From Methanobacteriota archaeon (GTDB taxonomy: Archaea > Halobacteriota > Methanosarcinia > Methanosarcinales > Methanosarcinaceae), in assembly GCA_023399215.1 (NCBI GenBank), contig JAEWQJ010000049.1, positions 133,716 through 197,715 of the forward strand: a stretch of 64,000 nucleotides of DNA, given 5' to 3'. Numbering within the stretch: the first letter of the stretch is position 1; each line of letters starts with the position of its first letter. The translations under genes and the position numbers were made by a program. The notes below the pieces were generated by a model that saw only the letters and a program-made list of their open reading frames with translations, searched no databases and had not been told where the DNA came from. Below are positions 55,399-63,965 of this stretch, piece by piece.

Positions 55399-57285
55399 TC
55401 ACTTTTTTCTCTTTCTGATTCCGGAAACAAGAAACGCAACGCCAACAAAAAGGGCTAGAGGCGCGAAGAAAAAGAAGATCAGAATAGATAGGAAACCAAG
55501 TAAACTCCAGGCACATGTATAAGGATCGATAGCTTTAAGCGAGAGCAAAAGGACACCTGACAAAGCTATCAGCCAGGAACCAAGTACAAGGGACTTATTA
55601 CTGCGATTTCTAAGGAGTAATGCCAGCAGAAGAATCATTCCGGCAATAGCAATCGGGGGGAAATAAAAAGTAACAGAGCTCTCGAGCCCCCTGGTAAAGA
55701 GCAAACCTTCCTCACCATGTTCAAAGGCGTACAATATACCTTCAGTTGAAACCAGGTATAGTTTGTCTTTGTAGACCGTTGGGTCCGATACTGAGGTACC
55801 TTTTATTCGGCTACTGGCCCATACAGGTTCTCCTGTATCGGAATTAAACACTCTTATGTTATATGGGCCTGTTGAATATACATATTTGTCAGTTATCATG
55901 GACGACGAAATCGGAAGTTCGGGATAAGGTAATTCTTTTAAGACTTCTCCAGTGCTTGCATTTAACAGGAAGGATTTGCCGGTATTAACGAGCATTCTAT
56001 CATTTTTTACTTCAATAATATCCGCCCACTCACCAGCATTTGTTTTCCAAACCTCTTCGCCAGACTCAACGGACAACGCGAGAATAGTTCCATTATTCTC
56101 AATATAAATCAAGTCTTTGTAAAGGAAGGGGCTGTAAGAGTATGTGCTTAAGTTCGGGTATCTCCATATCTCTTTTCCTGTGTTTGCATCCAGGGAAACT
56201 AAACCCTCTTCTACTTCAGGCTCATCAGTCTCTGGTTCTGGCTCATCAGGATCTATTTCGACGGGTTCGGTATAGATGGAATGAACGACGGAATATCTGG
56301 ACACAAAAGTATTTCCACTCACCAGAGGGCCTGACATCTGGTAATAGTTGCTTCCACCAGTTTCAAAAGATGTAATATTGAATTCGTATTTCCATTTCAA
56401 AGTGCCATTTTCAGTATCAATAGCAGCCACATACCTGTCGTAAGGCGCGCTGACAAACAATGTATCTCCAAAAATGAGAGGATTATCCCACCCGATATCA
56501 GAATACTCCTTACTCCATAACGGTTTACCGGTCTTTGCATCCAGTGCCTCAACTTTTGAAGAGTGCAACGCAAACAGAACCCCATTCTTATACGCCAGAC
56601 TGGCACTCCATTCCTTACTCCATAGTGGTTCACCCGTTTCTGCATCAACTGCTATAAGACCCTCCTCAAGATCTCCACTAAGGTAGAGAACCCCGTCCTT
56701 AACAAGTGTTTTCACAGCTGGTTTCTCACAAACATATTTCCAGGGCAATTTATAAATCCAGGCAACTTTTAAAGGTGGTTCAAGGGTTACAGGTTCAGTT
56801 TCACTTAGATGGAATGAAACGTCATAAAACTCAAAGTCATCGTAGTTACTGCCATTAGCATCACTTCCAGCGCTGATTTTCAGGGTATTGTTTCCTGGAT
56901 TGAAAAGAGAGTGATGAACCGGAATTGTAATATTCACTGCAACAGAATCCGGAGTTTCTGTCGGAACATAGTCATTAAGGGAACCTATTTCTATCTCATT
57001 GAGATAGACTTTATCTGAAAATTCATCCGTCGGGCCAGGAACAATACTTCTGACCGTCAATGTGAGTTTTGCACTTTCGATATCCACTGAAGGGTCCAGG
57101 GTGAAATTTGCTGTGTAAACCAGTCCTTCAGGATCGTCTGGATTCAATTCTTCTTTAAAATCGTCACCAAAATGATGGTGTCCGGTATCGATAACGATTT
57201 CAGCCGCCGAAACATTTGAAATGGAAGCAGCTAAAGTTAGAATAGAAACAAAAAATAGCAGTGATATGCACAACAATCTTTTCAT
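55399..57285 (-). CDS. PQQ-type beta-propeller membrane protein, copy 1
   Basis: 628 residues: signal peptide, N-terminal beta-sandwich domain (about 28-160, with DTGHHHFGDDFKEELNPDDP and a PTDEFSDKVYLNEIEIG core), then seven to eight PQQ/BamB-like propeller blades (VDAETGEPLWSKEW, LDAKTGKPLWSKEY, IDTENGTLKWKYEF). A C-terminal region has four membrane helices and a basic end (GIRKRKK). It is an outward-facing, membrane-anchored propeller. No quinone-enzyme residues recognised, so a binding or structural role is more likely. Confidence 0.85.
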   Translation of the reverse strand: MKRLLCISLLFFVSILTLAASISNVSAAEIVIDTGHHHFGDDFKEELNPDDPEGLVYTANFTLDPSVDIESAKLTLTVRSIVPGPTDEFSDKVYLNEIEIGSLNDYVPTETPDSVAVNITIPVHHSLFNPGNNTLKISAGSDANGSNYDDFEFYDVSFHLSETEPVTLEPPLKVAWIYKLPWKYVCEKPAVKTLVKDGVLYLSGDLEEGLIAVDAETGEPLWSKEWSASLAYKNGVLFALHSSKVEALDAKTGKPLWSKEYSDIGWDNPLIFGDTLFVSAPYDRYVAAIDTENGTLKWKYEFNITSFETGGSNYYQMSGPLVSGNTFVSRYSVVHSIYTEPVEIDPDEPEPETDEPEVEEGLVSLDANTGKEIWRYPNLSTYSYSPFLYKDLIYIENNGTILALSVESGEEVWKTNAGEWADIIEVKNDRMLVNTGKSFLLNASTGEVLKELPYPELPISSSMITDKYVYSTGPYNIRVFNSDTGEPVWASSRIKGTSVSDPTVYKDKLYLVSTEGILYAFEHGEEGLLFTRGLESSVTFYFPPIAIAGMILLLALLLRNRSNKSLVLGSWLIALSGVLLLSLKAIDPYTCAWSLLGFLSILIFFFFAPLALFVGVAFLVSGIRKRKK

Positions 57286-57365
57286 TATGCTTCTCCGAAT
57301 TATGTACTATTTTTTATTCGTCCAGTAAGCTCCAAAAATCTCAACTCCAAAAATCTCAATTATCC

Positions 57366-59279
57366 TCAAGGCTGCTTCCCCTTCCTGATTCCATACCTAA
57401 GAAAAGCAATGCCAATTAGAAAGATTATAAACATAAACAAGAAGACAAAAGCAGACATCAATCCGAATACAAACCCTACGGTATAAGGTTCTAAGGCTTT
57501 AAGAGATAGAAAAATAACCCCTGTTAGAGCTATTAGCCAGGAACCAAAGACAAGGGCCCTGTTTTTTACTTTGATTAGAAGTATTACCAGTAGAATTAAC
57601 ATTGCAGCAATGGCAATTTGGGGGAAATAATATAATGCAGAACTCTCCAGGCCCTTTGTAAAGAACATACCTTCTTCCCCATGCTCAAATGCATACAGCG
57701 TCCCCTCTGTTGAAATCAGGTATAATTTGCCTTTGTGAAGTACGGGCTTCGACACATCATATCCTTTTATTTTGCTGCTGCTCCATATGAGGTCTCCGGT
57801 ACTGGAATTAAAAACATGTATATTGTTCCGGTCCGTGGAATATACGAATTTATCGCTGATAACAGCTGAGGAAAAACTCACTTTTGAACCGGGATACTCA
57901 TTCAAGATTTCACCAGTTTCTGCCTGTAAGATGCCAGGACTTGAAAAATCAACAAATAATTTGCCATTTATTGCTTCAACAACATTTGACCATTTGCCGT
58001 TGTTTGTTTTCCAGACTTCTTCTCCGGATTCAACAGACAATGCGATAATATCTCTCTCGCTCAGAGTAGTATAAACCAGGTCTCTGTAAAGGAAAGGTTC
58101 GAAATATAAAACCTCGCCTGGATATACATATTCCCAGGTTATCTCTCCCGTATGCGCATTGAGCGCAATTAAACCCTCTTTTACTATAGGTTTTTCCAGT
58201 TCCGGCTCTAACTCTGGATCTTCAGGTATTGCGATGGGTTCAGTATAGATGGAATGAGAGGCATAGTATCTGAATACCACGAAATTTCCATTCACCACAG
58301 GCCCTGACAACCTGTAATAGCTGTTTCCTTCAGTTCCAAAGTCGGTTCTGTTGAATTCATATTCCCACTTCAAAGCCCCGTTTTCAGTATCAATAGCAGC
58401 CACATATCTGTCGTCAGGTGTGCTGATAAACAACGTATTTCCAAAAATAGCGGGATTCCCCCACGGGACACTCCGATATTCTTTACCCCATATTAGTTTC
58501 CCAGTTTTTGCATCCAGTGCATCAATGTATGAAGAGTGAACAGTAAACAAAATCCCATCCTTATATCCCAGGCTAACACCCTGTTCATCACTCCATTCTT
58601 TACTCCAGAGTAAGACACCTGTTTCCGCATCCACTGCTATAATAATAGTTTTTCCAAAGTCCTCTCTAGCAAGGTAAAGAACCCCATCCGCAGCAAGTGT
58701 TACCTCTGGAGGTATCTCATACCCAAGTTTCCAAGGTAGTTCATAAGTCCAGGCAACTTTTAAAGGTGGCTCAAGTGTTACAGATTTAGTTTCACTTAGA
58801 TGGAATAAAACGTCGTAAAACTCAAAGTCATCGTAGTTACTGCCATTAGCATCACTTCCAGCGCTGATTTTCAGGGTATTGTTTCCTGGATTGAAAAGAG
58901 AGGGATGAACCGGAATTGAAATATTCACTGCAACGGAATCCGGAGTTTTTGCAGAAATATAATCATTAAGAGACCCTATTTCGATCTCATTGAGATAGAC
59001 TTTATCTGAAAATTCATCCGTCGGCCCAGGGACAATACTTCTGCCTGTTAATGTGAGTTCTGCACTTTCTATATCCACTGAAGGGTCCAGGGTAAAATTT
59101 GCAATGTAAATTAGCTCTTCAGGGTCAACTGGGTCCAATTCTTCTTTAAAATCATCACCAAGATGATGGTGTTCGGTATCGAGAACGATTTCAGTCGCTG
59201 AAGCAACTGAAACGGGAATAACTGAAAAAACAAGTAATAATAACGCGAGAATTAATGAATTCTTTATCGCAGGACACAT
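57366..59279 (-). CDS. PQQ-type beta-propeller membrane protein, copy 2
   Basis: 637 residues, paralogue of the gene 80 bp downstream with the same order of domains; the N-terminal domains are nearly identical (DLDPSVDIES, VPGPTDEFSDKVYLNEIEIGSLNDY), while the blades are more diverged. Charged Glu/Pro-rich linkers (EDPELEPELEKPIVKE) interrupt a blade at the same point in both. An ATG at 59279 or a TTG nine bases upstream could be the start. Tandem gene duplication. Confidence 0.85.
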   Translation of the reverse strand: MCPAIKNSLILALLLLVFSVIPVSVASATEIVLDTEHHHLGDDFKEELDPVDPEELIYIANFTLDPSVDIESAELTLTGRSIVPGPTDEFSDKVYLNEIEIGSLNDYISAKTPDSVAVNISIPVHPSLFNPGNNTLKISAGSDANGSNYDDFEFYDVLFHLSETKSVTLEPPLKVAWTYELPWKLGYEIPPEVTLAADGVLYLAREDFGKTIIIAVDAETGVLLWSKEWSDEQGVSLGYKDGILFTVHSSYIDALDAKTGKLIWGKEYRSVPWGNPAIFGNTLFISTPDDRYVAAIDTENGALKWEYEFNRTDFGTEGNSYYRLSGPVVNGNFVVFRYYASHSIYTEPIAIPEDPELEPELEKPIVKEGLIALNAHTGEITWEYVYPGEVLYFEPFLYRDLVYTTLSERDIIALSVESGEEVWKTNNGKWSNVVEAINGKLFVDFSSPGILQAETGEILNEYPGSKVSFSSAVISDKFVYSTDRNNIHVFNSSTGDLIWSSSKIKGYDVSKPVLHKGKLYLISTEGTLYAFEHGEEGMFFTKGLESSALYYFPQIAIAAMLILLVILLIKVKNRALVFGSWLIALTGVIFLSLKALEPYTVGFVFGLMSAFVFLFMFIIFLIGIAFLRYGIRKGKQP

Positions 59280-59288
59280 ATACCTCAA

Positions 59289-59333
59289 CCCATACCGAAG
59301 ATTTAAATCACACTTAAATCCGCGTCTTCGGAG
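59289..59333. other. Hairpin between HEAT and propeller genes
   Basis: CCGAAGA pairs with TCTTCGG, with GATTTAA and TTAAATC as an alternative inner pair, within a 56-bp gap between two genes of the same strand. It could be a processing site or partial terminator that sets relative expression of the three genes. Confidence 0.55.
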
Positions 59334-59344
59334 TCATATTCAAA

Positions 59345-60598
59345 TCAGCGCCTGTTTACTATGAGGGCTGAAATCAAAAACTCTGACAAAACAAACATTG
59401 CCCCGAGTCCTGGAGTACTAACAGGAGACTGTAGATCTTCTGCCGATTCTTCAGTTTCGTTAGTATCTTCAGCTCCTGCTGGTTCTTCGGTCTTTTCGAT
59501 GTCTTCTGATAGCTTCGGTAAGAGCTCCGCATCTACAGGAAATTCTGCATAGCTGAATATGACAGGCACATTGGCAACTCCAATCTCTTTTCCCGCCTGG
59601 TCAAATACATTGTAAATATTATCAAGAGTAGAATTATTAACTTCCGAGCCTTCCAGAATTCCTACTCCTATGCGGTTTTCAATACCCCAGCCATGGCTTA
59701 TAACCGGCCCCTGGGGATAAGTATAAGGTTCCAAGGGATCTCTCGCAAGGTCGCAGATTTTGTTGAGTTGATCGAACCATTCTCGCCTCTGGTCTTCAAT
59801 ATAGAATTCGCGTTCTTTTCCATAAGTGGCGATTAACGTATTTTTCTTTTGAGCCTCAATGCTTTTAAGCCCAATTTTTGCAAATGTCCGAACAGTCTCA
59901 TCCTTATCATTCAGGGCATCTGTAAGAGGATCAATCGCGCGTTTATCTCCAAGTCTACCGAGAGCTTCAGCTGCACGCACCCGAACTCTGGGGTCTTCAT
60001 CGTCAAGGGCCTGGATCAAAGGCTCTACAGCAGGTTCACCCATCAGACCAAGGTTATAACCCAGATCTGCATCAAGTTCTGGTTCTTCTTTCAAGGCCTG
60101 AATCATAGGCTGAATTGCCCTTTCATCTTTTATTCCAGCAAGGACTGCAATAACTTTCATCTGTAGAAAAAAATCTTCGTTTTTGTCCTGCAAGATCTTA
60201 ATTAATGGCTCTACAGCAGGTTTTCCAATTTCAACAAGAGCATTGGTTGCAGCACTTTCAACTTCCCACTCTTCATCCGTCAACAATTTGATGAGCGGAT
60301 CTATAGCTCTTTCATCTTTGATCTTACCAAGAGTAATAGCCGCATTTTCACGGATTTCCAGGTCTTTGGAATCCAATGCCTGTATTAAAGGTTCTACTGC
60401 GGGCTCTCCAGCTTCAACCAGAGCTTTTACGGAGTCAGCTTTGACGTCTACATCCTGTGCATTGAAATTCTCAATTAAAACCTCAATATCCTGCTTATCT
60501 GAAGCAGCACTGGCTACATTAACACCAGAAAACATAGATAACTGGAGAATAACCAATGCAAAAAATATAAGGTGAATATTTAACTTTTCAATCCCCAT
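59345..60598 (-). CDS. HEAT/PBS-lyase repeat surface protein with PGF-CTERM-like tail
   Basis: 417 residues: signal peptide (ending near NVASAASDKQ), then about seven HEAT repeats of the E-Z/PBS-lyase type (AVEPLIQALDSKDLEIRENAAITLGKIKDERAIDPL), a non-repeat domain (about 270-370) and a Glu/Thr-rich linker. The C terminus is TPGLGAMFVLSEFLISALIVNRR-like, i.e. a PG(F/L) motif, hydrophobic helix and arginines, as in archaeosortase PGF-CTERM substrates. It is probably S-layer-associated and lies upstream of the propeller pair on the same strand. Confidence 0.86.
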   Translation of the reverse strand: MGIEKLNIHLIFFALVILQLSMFSGVNVASAASDKQDIEVLIENFNAQDVDVKADSVKALVEAGEPAVEPLIQALDSKDLEIRENAAITLGKIKDERAIDPLIKLLTDEEWEVESAATNALVEIGKPAVEPLIKILQDKNEDFFLQMKVIAVLAGIKDERAIQPMIQALKEEPELDADLGYNLGLMGEPAVEPLIQALDDEDPRVRVRAAEALGRLGDKRAIDPLTDALNDKDETVRTFAKIGLKSIEAQKKNTLIATYGKEREFYIEDQRREWFDQLNKICDLARDPLEPYTYPQGPVISHGWGIENRIGVGILEGSEVNNSTLDNIYNVFDQAGKEIGVANVPVIFSYAEFPVDAELLPKLSEDIEKTEEPAGAEDTNETEESAEDLQSPVSTPGLGAMFVLSEFLISALIVNRR

Positions 60599-61810
60599 TT
60601 GACCACTTGATCCATGTTAATCTTAGAGCTACCTGCTTATGATATTCATAGCAAGTAATTAGTGCTCAGCAATACATGCAATAGTAATAACCACGAGTAT
60701 CAACCACGAGTATCTTTAATTTATTTATGAGACAGTTAATAAAGTTTAGGAAAAATATTTAAGAATTAGCTTTAAGTGACTTTTTAGTCTTTAAACATAT
60801 AAATTTTTCTTATTTTTTTGAAAAATTTATTTTGTTTAATGATGAAGACAAATGAAATAGAAATGTAATTCAACCGGGAAAACCTGCCTGTAACTGGAAT
60901 CTATCCGAATAGACTATTATGGGATTATTCGACTGCCTCTTTAAGGCAAGGATACCCCTCTGTTCAGTAAGTTTTTCTGTAAGTTTTTTTAAAGGTTCGG
61001 AATGAATACCGAGTTTCTAGTGAAAAAATAGTTTGTAGTCTCATGAGTAGAATTTAGAGGGTGGCACTTTTCAATCTGTATTGGAGCTTTCAATTAATGT
61101 AGCTAATGATCCTGTAGATTAATACTGATTTTTGAGTACTGATTTTTGATGCTCCAGAAAATTTGATTATAAGCTACTGGTTGATGTTATTCCCAAACGT
61201 CTCTTAATGATGCATCATGTATTTTTGCAATTTCAGTGAGGTTATAATAGCTATATTGATGCACAAAATGTAAACACTTCTGGCACCGGAAATTGATCAT
61301 GAAAATATCGACCATATAATTATGGACGACCACGGAATTGAGTATAAATATTCAGTTTGATCTTGAATCCCACTTGCCCCTGATACCTGAAGTCCAAATT
61401 ATTAATCAGTAAAATTATAATATTGCCAATATGATACCTGGAGTTTTTTATATAAAAAAGAATATTATAATACATAATATATGTCAAAAAACTTAGATAG
61501 TTACTCATGCCAAGGCTAGTTGAAAGTTTTTCAACTCCTTTTTAATATATACAACTTTAAATAGTATGAGTACATTATTAATTGTTAGAGATGAATAACC
61601 TTCTAATTATATACCTATACAGGTTTAATTGATCACAACCTGTAAAGTTCTTCCCATCAATCTCATAAAACGGATAAAACGGGGCTCTAGTAGCCAGTTA
61701 TAGACATCTGGCATTTGCTTTTAATGACCGGTTGTTAGACTTAAAACAGAAATAATCCGCTGCATAGCGTAAAAACGTTTTTTATTGTGTTTAAAATTTC
61801 AAAACGAAAT
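60599..61810. other. Long intergenic region
   Basis: About 1.2 kb, strongly A+T-rich. A minus-strand open frame at 61320-61508 has an improbable composition and no ribosome site. The segment 61140-61320 is less A+T-rich but has stops in all frames. No gene recognised. Confidence 0.45.
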
Positions 61811-61819
61811 AGGTTACCT

Positions 61820-61850
61820 TATAAATATATACACAGTGTATATATTTAGT
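61820..61850 (+). promoter_or_regulatory. Promoter with 25-bp perfect palindromic operator
   Basis: AAATATATACAC (61823-61834) and GTGTATATATTT (61836-61847) form a perfect inverted repeat around one base. It overlaps a TATA-box-like TTATAAATATAT, so a protein bound here would block TBP or polymerase. It lies ~125 nt before the winged-helix regulator gene, suggesting autoregulation. Confidence 0.65.
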
Positions 61851-61970
61851 GATTGTCGTCAGTTTTAAAAGATAATTATAAAAGCCTTCCTTGAAGGTAT
61901 AAACATAATCATCTTAATATTATTTAACTGACAAACTCATCCATAAAATTATAAGAAAGAAGGGGTTATC

Positions 61971-62369
61971 ATGAAAGACTACGAAGTTAAAGTGCTGGAC
62001 GAAAACGACCACATTTTTATTGAAACGTTAAGGAACCTTGGGATGTCCAGAAATGTCGCTACAACTATGGCATATCTTATGAATGTTGACGAGGCTTCAT
62101 CCCGTGAAATAGAAATCAGTACCGGACTAAGACAACCAGAAGTAAGTCTTGCAATGAGGCTGATGCGCAACCAGTCCTGGGTTAGCGTTCGTTCGGAAAA
62201 GAAACCCGGTAAAGGGCGCCCAATAAAGATCTATGCTCTTGCTGCTCCAGTTGACGAGATCATCAGTTATTACGAAGACAAAATTTACAAAGAATCTCAG
62301 GCAACCATCTCAGCAATTAAGAAGCTGAAGGTTATGAGTAAAAAGGTGCCTCTTACTCCCTCAAAGTAA
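61971..62369 (+). CDS. Winged helix-turn-helix transcriptional regulator
   Basis: 132 residues from an ATG after AAAGAAGGGG. A TrmB/ArsR-like DNA-binding domain spans about residues 14-90: NVATTMAYLMNVDEASSREIEISTGLRQPEVSLAMRLMRNQ forms the HTH and WVSVRSEKKPGKGRPIKIYAL the wing. The C-terminal helix (IISYYEDKIYKESQATISAIKKL) would dimerise. No ligand domain. It probably acts as an autoregulated dimer on the upstream palindrome; other targets unknown. Confidence 0.88.
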   Translation: MKDYEVKVLDENDHIFIETLRNLGMSRNVATTMAYLMNVDEASSREIEISTGLRQPEVSLAMRLMRNQSWVSVRSEKKPGKGRPIKIYALAAPVDEIISYYEDKIYKESQATISAIKKLKVMSKKVPLTPSK

Positions 62370-62489
62370 AGACCCTCAAAACGAATTTGCTCCATAATGG
62401 CTGACAATTCTTCTCTGGAATTCGACCATTATGGAAACAAAAATCTTAATTATTCGAGTTATTTTTCATTCCTGTTCTCTACTTTTCTG

Positions 62490-62925
62490 TATCAACCGTT
62501 GCGCCGGTTGGATCAAAACCGTTGCGCCGGTTTATCACGCCGATAGGGTTTGGAGATAAGATTTTCAAACTCAAACGTTTCTCGGGGTTTTCGCTCAAGC
62601 CTTTTTTGAAAAGACTTGCTGGCAAACAGTTTTTAAAATGACTTGTGCTGCATGATCCAAGGGAAATTTGAGTAAATTAGCTCTCCTGAAAGCGTTGAAA
62701 ATATAACCTCTCTCTAACCTTTCTCTAAAGACTACTCCGCTTGAGCGAACGAAGTGAAATCTATATTTCTAGAAATTAACCCTCTTAAGCTCAGCGAAAA
62801 TGGCTCCGTCCTCCCGAGACGTAACTCGTGCAGCGAAACTTTTGTGTTCATAAATTAATCCGCTTGAGCGAACGAAGTGAGCGAAACGGTACCGTCCTCC
62901 AGAGACGGGACTCGGGTGATAAAAA
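62490..62925 (+). repeat. Dispersed ~400-bp intergenic repeat, copy 3
   Basis: Same block order as copy 2. The G+C-rich GTTGCGCCGGTT block occurs twice at the left (62500 and 62520) and the CTTGAGCGAACGAAGTGA block twice at the right (62729 and 62864), the first copy truncated before GAGCG. So this copy carries internal duplications. It lies between the regulator and the ThiS-like gene. Confidence 0.8.
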
Positions 62926-62998
62926 CGCTATACAGGAACTTCAAAAAAGGTGGAAAAAAGAATTGTAATAAAGGAAGGTTCTGCCTTTTGCTGGCAGG

Positions 62999-63211
62999 TC
63001 AGCCCCCTGTGACAACTCTGAGGATTGTAAGTTTATCGGAACTGACCGTTCCGTCAAGGGGAACAGCATTCCCTCCATTTAATACAAGTACTGTTTCCTG
63101 ATTTATATCCAAAGTATTAAGCAGGTCTTCGTAGGTAGCGCTCTCAGCTACTTCTACGGTCTGCTCAGAAATCTCTCCAGCTTGGATTGTTATGTGTACT
63201 TTTCTACTCAC
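62999..63211 (-). CDS. ThiS/MoaD/SAMP-type ubiquitin-fold protein
   Basis: 70 residues with a beta-grasp pattern (KVHITIQAGEISEQTVEVA, YEDLLNTLDINQETVLVLNGG, TILRVVTGG) and the C-terminal Gly-Gly needed for adenylation and thiocarboxylate or isopeptide formation. In archaea such proteins serve as sulfur carriers for thiamine, molybdopterin or tRNA thiolation, and as small modifiers (SAMPs). The start is a GTG overlapping the stop of the 42-codon ORF upstream (GTGA), so the two are coupled. No E1-like gene is nearby. Confidence 0.85.
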   Translation of the reverse strand: MSRKVHITIQAGEISEQTVEVAESATYEDLLNTLDINQETVLVLNGGNAVPLDGTVSSDKLTILRVVTGG

Positions 63212-63336
63212 TCTATTGCTCCACCGCCGCTTACCTGAATTTCGCCTACGATTTCCTTAATTAACTTCTGCTCCAGTTCATATTCTTTTCTGATGCCTTT
63301 CCTTTCTGCATTTCTCTTCTGGAACTTTCCTGGCAT
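63208..63336 (-). CDS. 42-residue basic protein coupled to the ubiquitin-like gene
   Basis: An ATG at 63336 with GAGGAG 7 nt upstream opens a 42-codon frame: MPGKFQKRNAERKGIRKEYE, then LEQKLIKEIVGEIQVSGGGAIE, ending in TGA overlapping the next start. It is Lys/Arg-rich, probably a single helix, with a Gly-rich end. Too short for standard gene callers, but the ribosome site and stop/start overlap support translation. Function unknown; a partner or target of the ubiquitin-like protein is plausible. Confidence 0.7.
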   Translation of the reverse strand: MPGKFQKRNAERKGIRKEYELEQKLIKEIVGEIQVSGGGAIE

Positions 63337-63886
63337 TTTAGATCTCCTCACGATTTTTCAGGTTTGCAACATAGTTGGTATAGATCTCTTCAAGCAGACT
63401 TATTCTTTGTCTTCTCGAGATGTATATCCAATAATTATAATCAGTTTATGTTTTAATTAATGTTTTGGTTGACAATGATTGGTTAACATATTAGATTTTC
63501 AAACCTCATAGATACCACCAACCTTGAACTCAAACGTTGACTATAGGTTAACATTGAATATGATGTCATTTAAAAGTTTGACAAAAAATATTTGAATGGG
63601 AAACCTCAAGATAAAAATAGAAGATATTTATTCGAAGACTAAATTTTTATCGAAGAGCTGGACACTACAATAAATGTATCAAACTCAAGACAAAAAAGTA
63701 TTAATATTAGGTCGGTCCGAGAAATCTTTTCAGTAGAATAAAGAAAAAAACAGGTAAAGGAAAGAGATAAAGAAAAAAACAGGTAAAGGAAGAGATAGGT
63801 AAAGAAAAGAGGGAAAAACATACCTTATTCTTGAACTTAATCTTATTCTGAAGTGACTCAAAAAAGTGGAAACATTAAAAGAGTGA
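63337..63886. other. Intergenic before the tRNA genes
   Basis: A+T-rich, no gene recognised. A 29-bp unit (start aaagaaaaaaacaggtaaag) is tandemly duplicated at 63740-63796. The promoter of the 42-aa/ThiS-like pair should lie near 63380-63440. Confidence 0.55.
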
Positions 63887-63958
63887 TACACCAGCCGGGA
63901 TTCGAACCCGGGTTCGAGCGTTGGCAACGCCCGGTGATGACCGCTACACTACTGATGT
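63887..63958 (-). tRNA. tRNA-Gly (anticodon GCC)
   Basis: Reading the minus strand, ACATCAG pairs with CTGGTGT (one G-U) as the acceptor stem with discriminator A. The D arm GTGTAGCGGTCATCAC, an anticodon arm GGGCG-TTGCCAA-CGCTC (anticodon GCC) and a T arm CCGGG-TTCGAAT-CCCGG are complete. No CCA is encoded. Confidence 0.93.
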
Positions 63959-63965
63959 CTGATGA

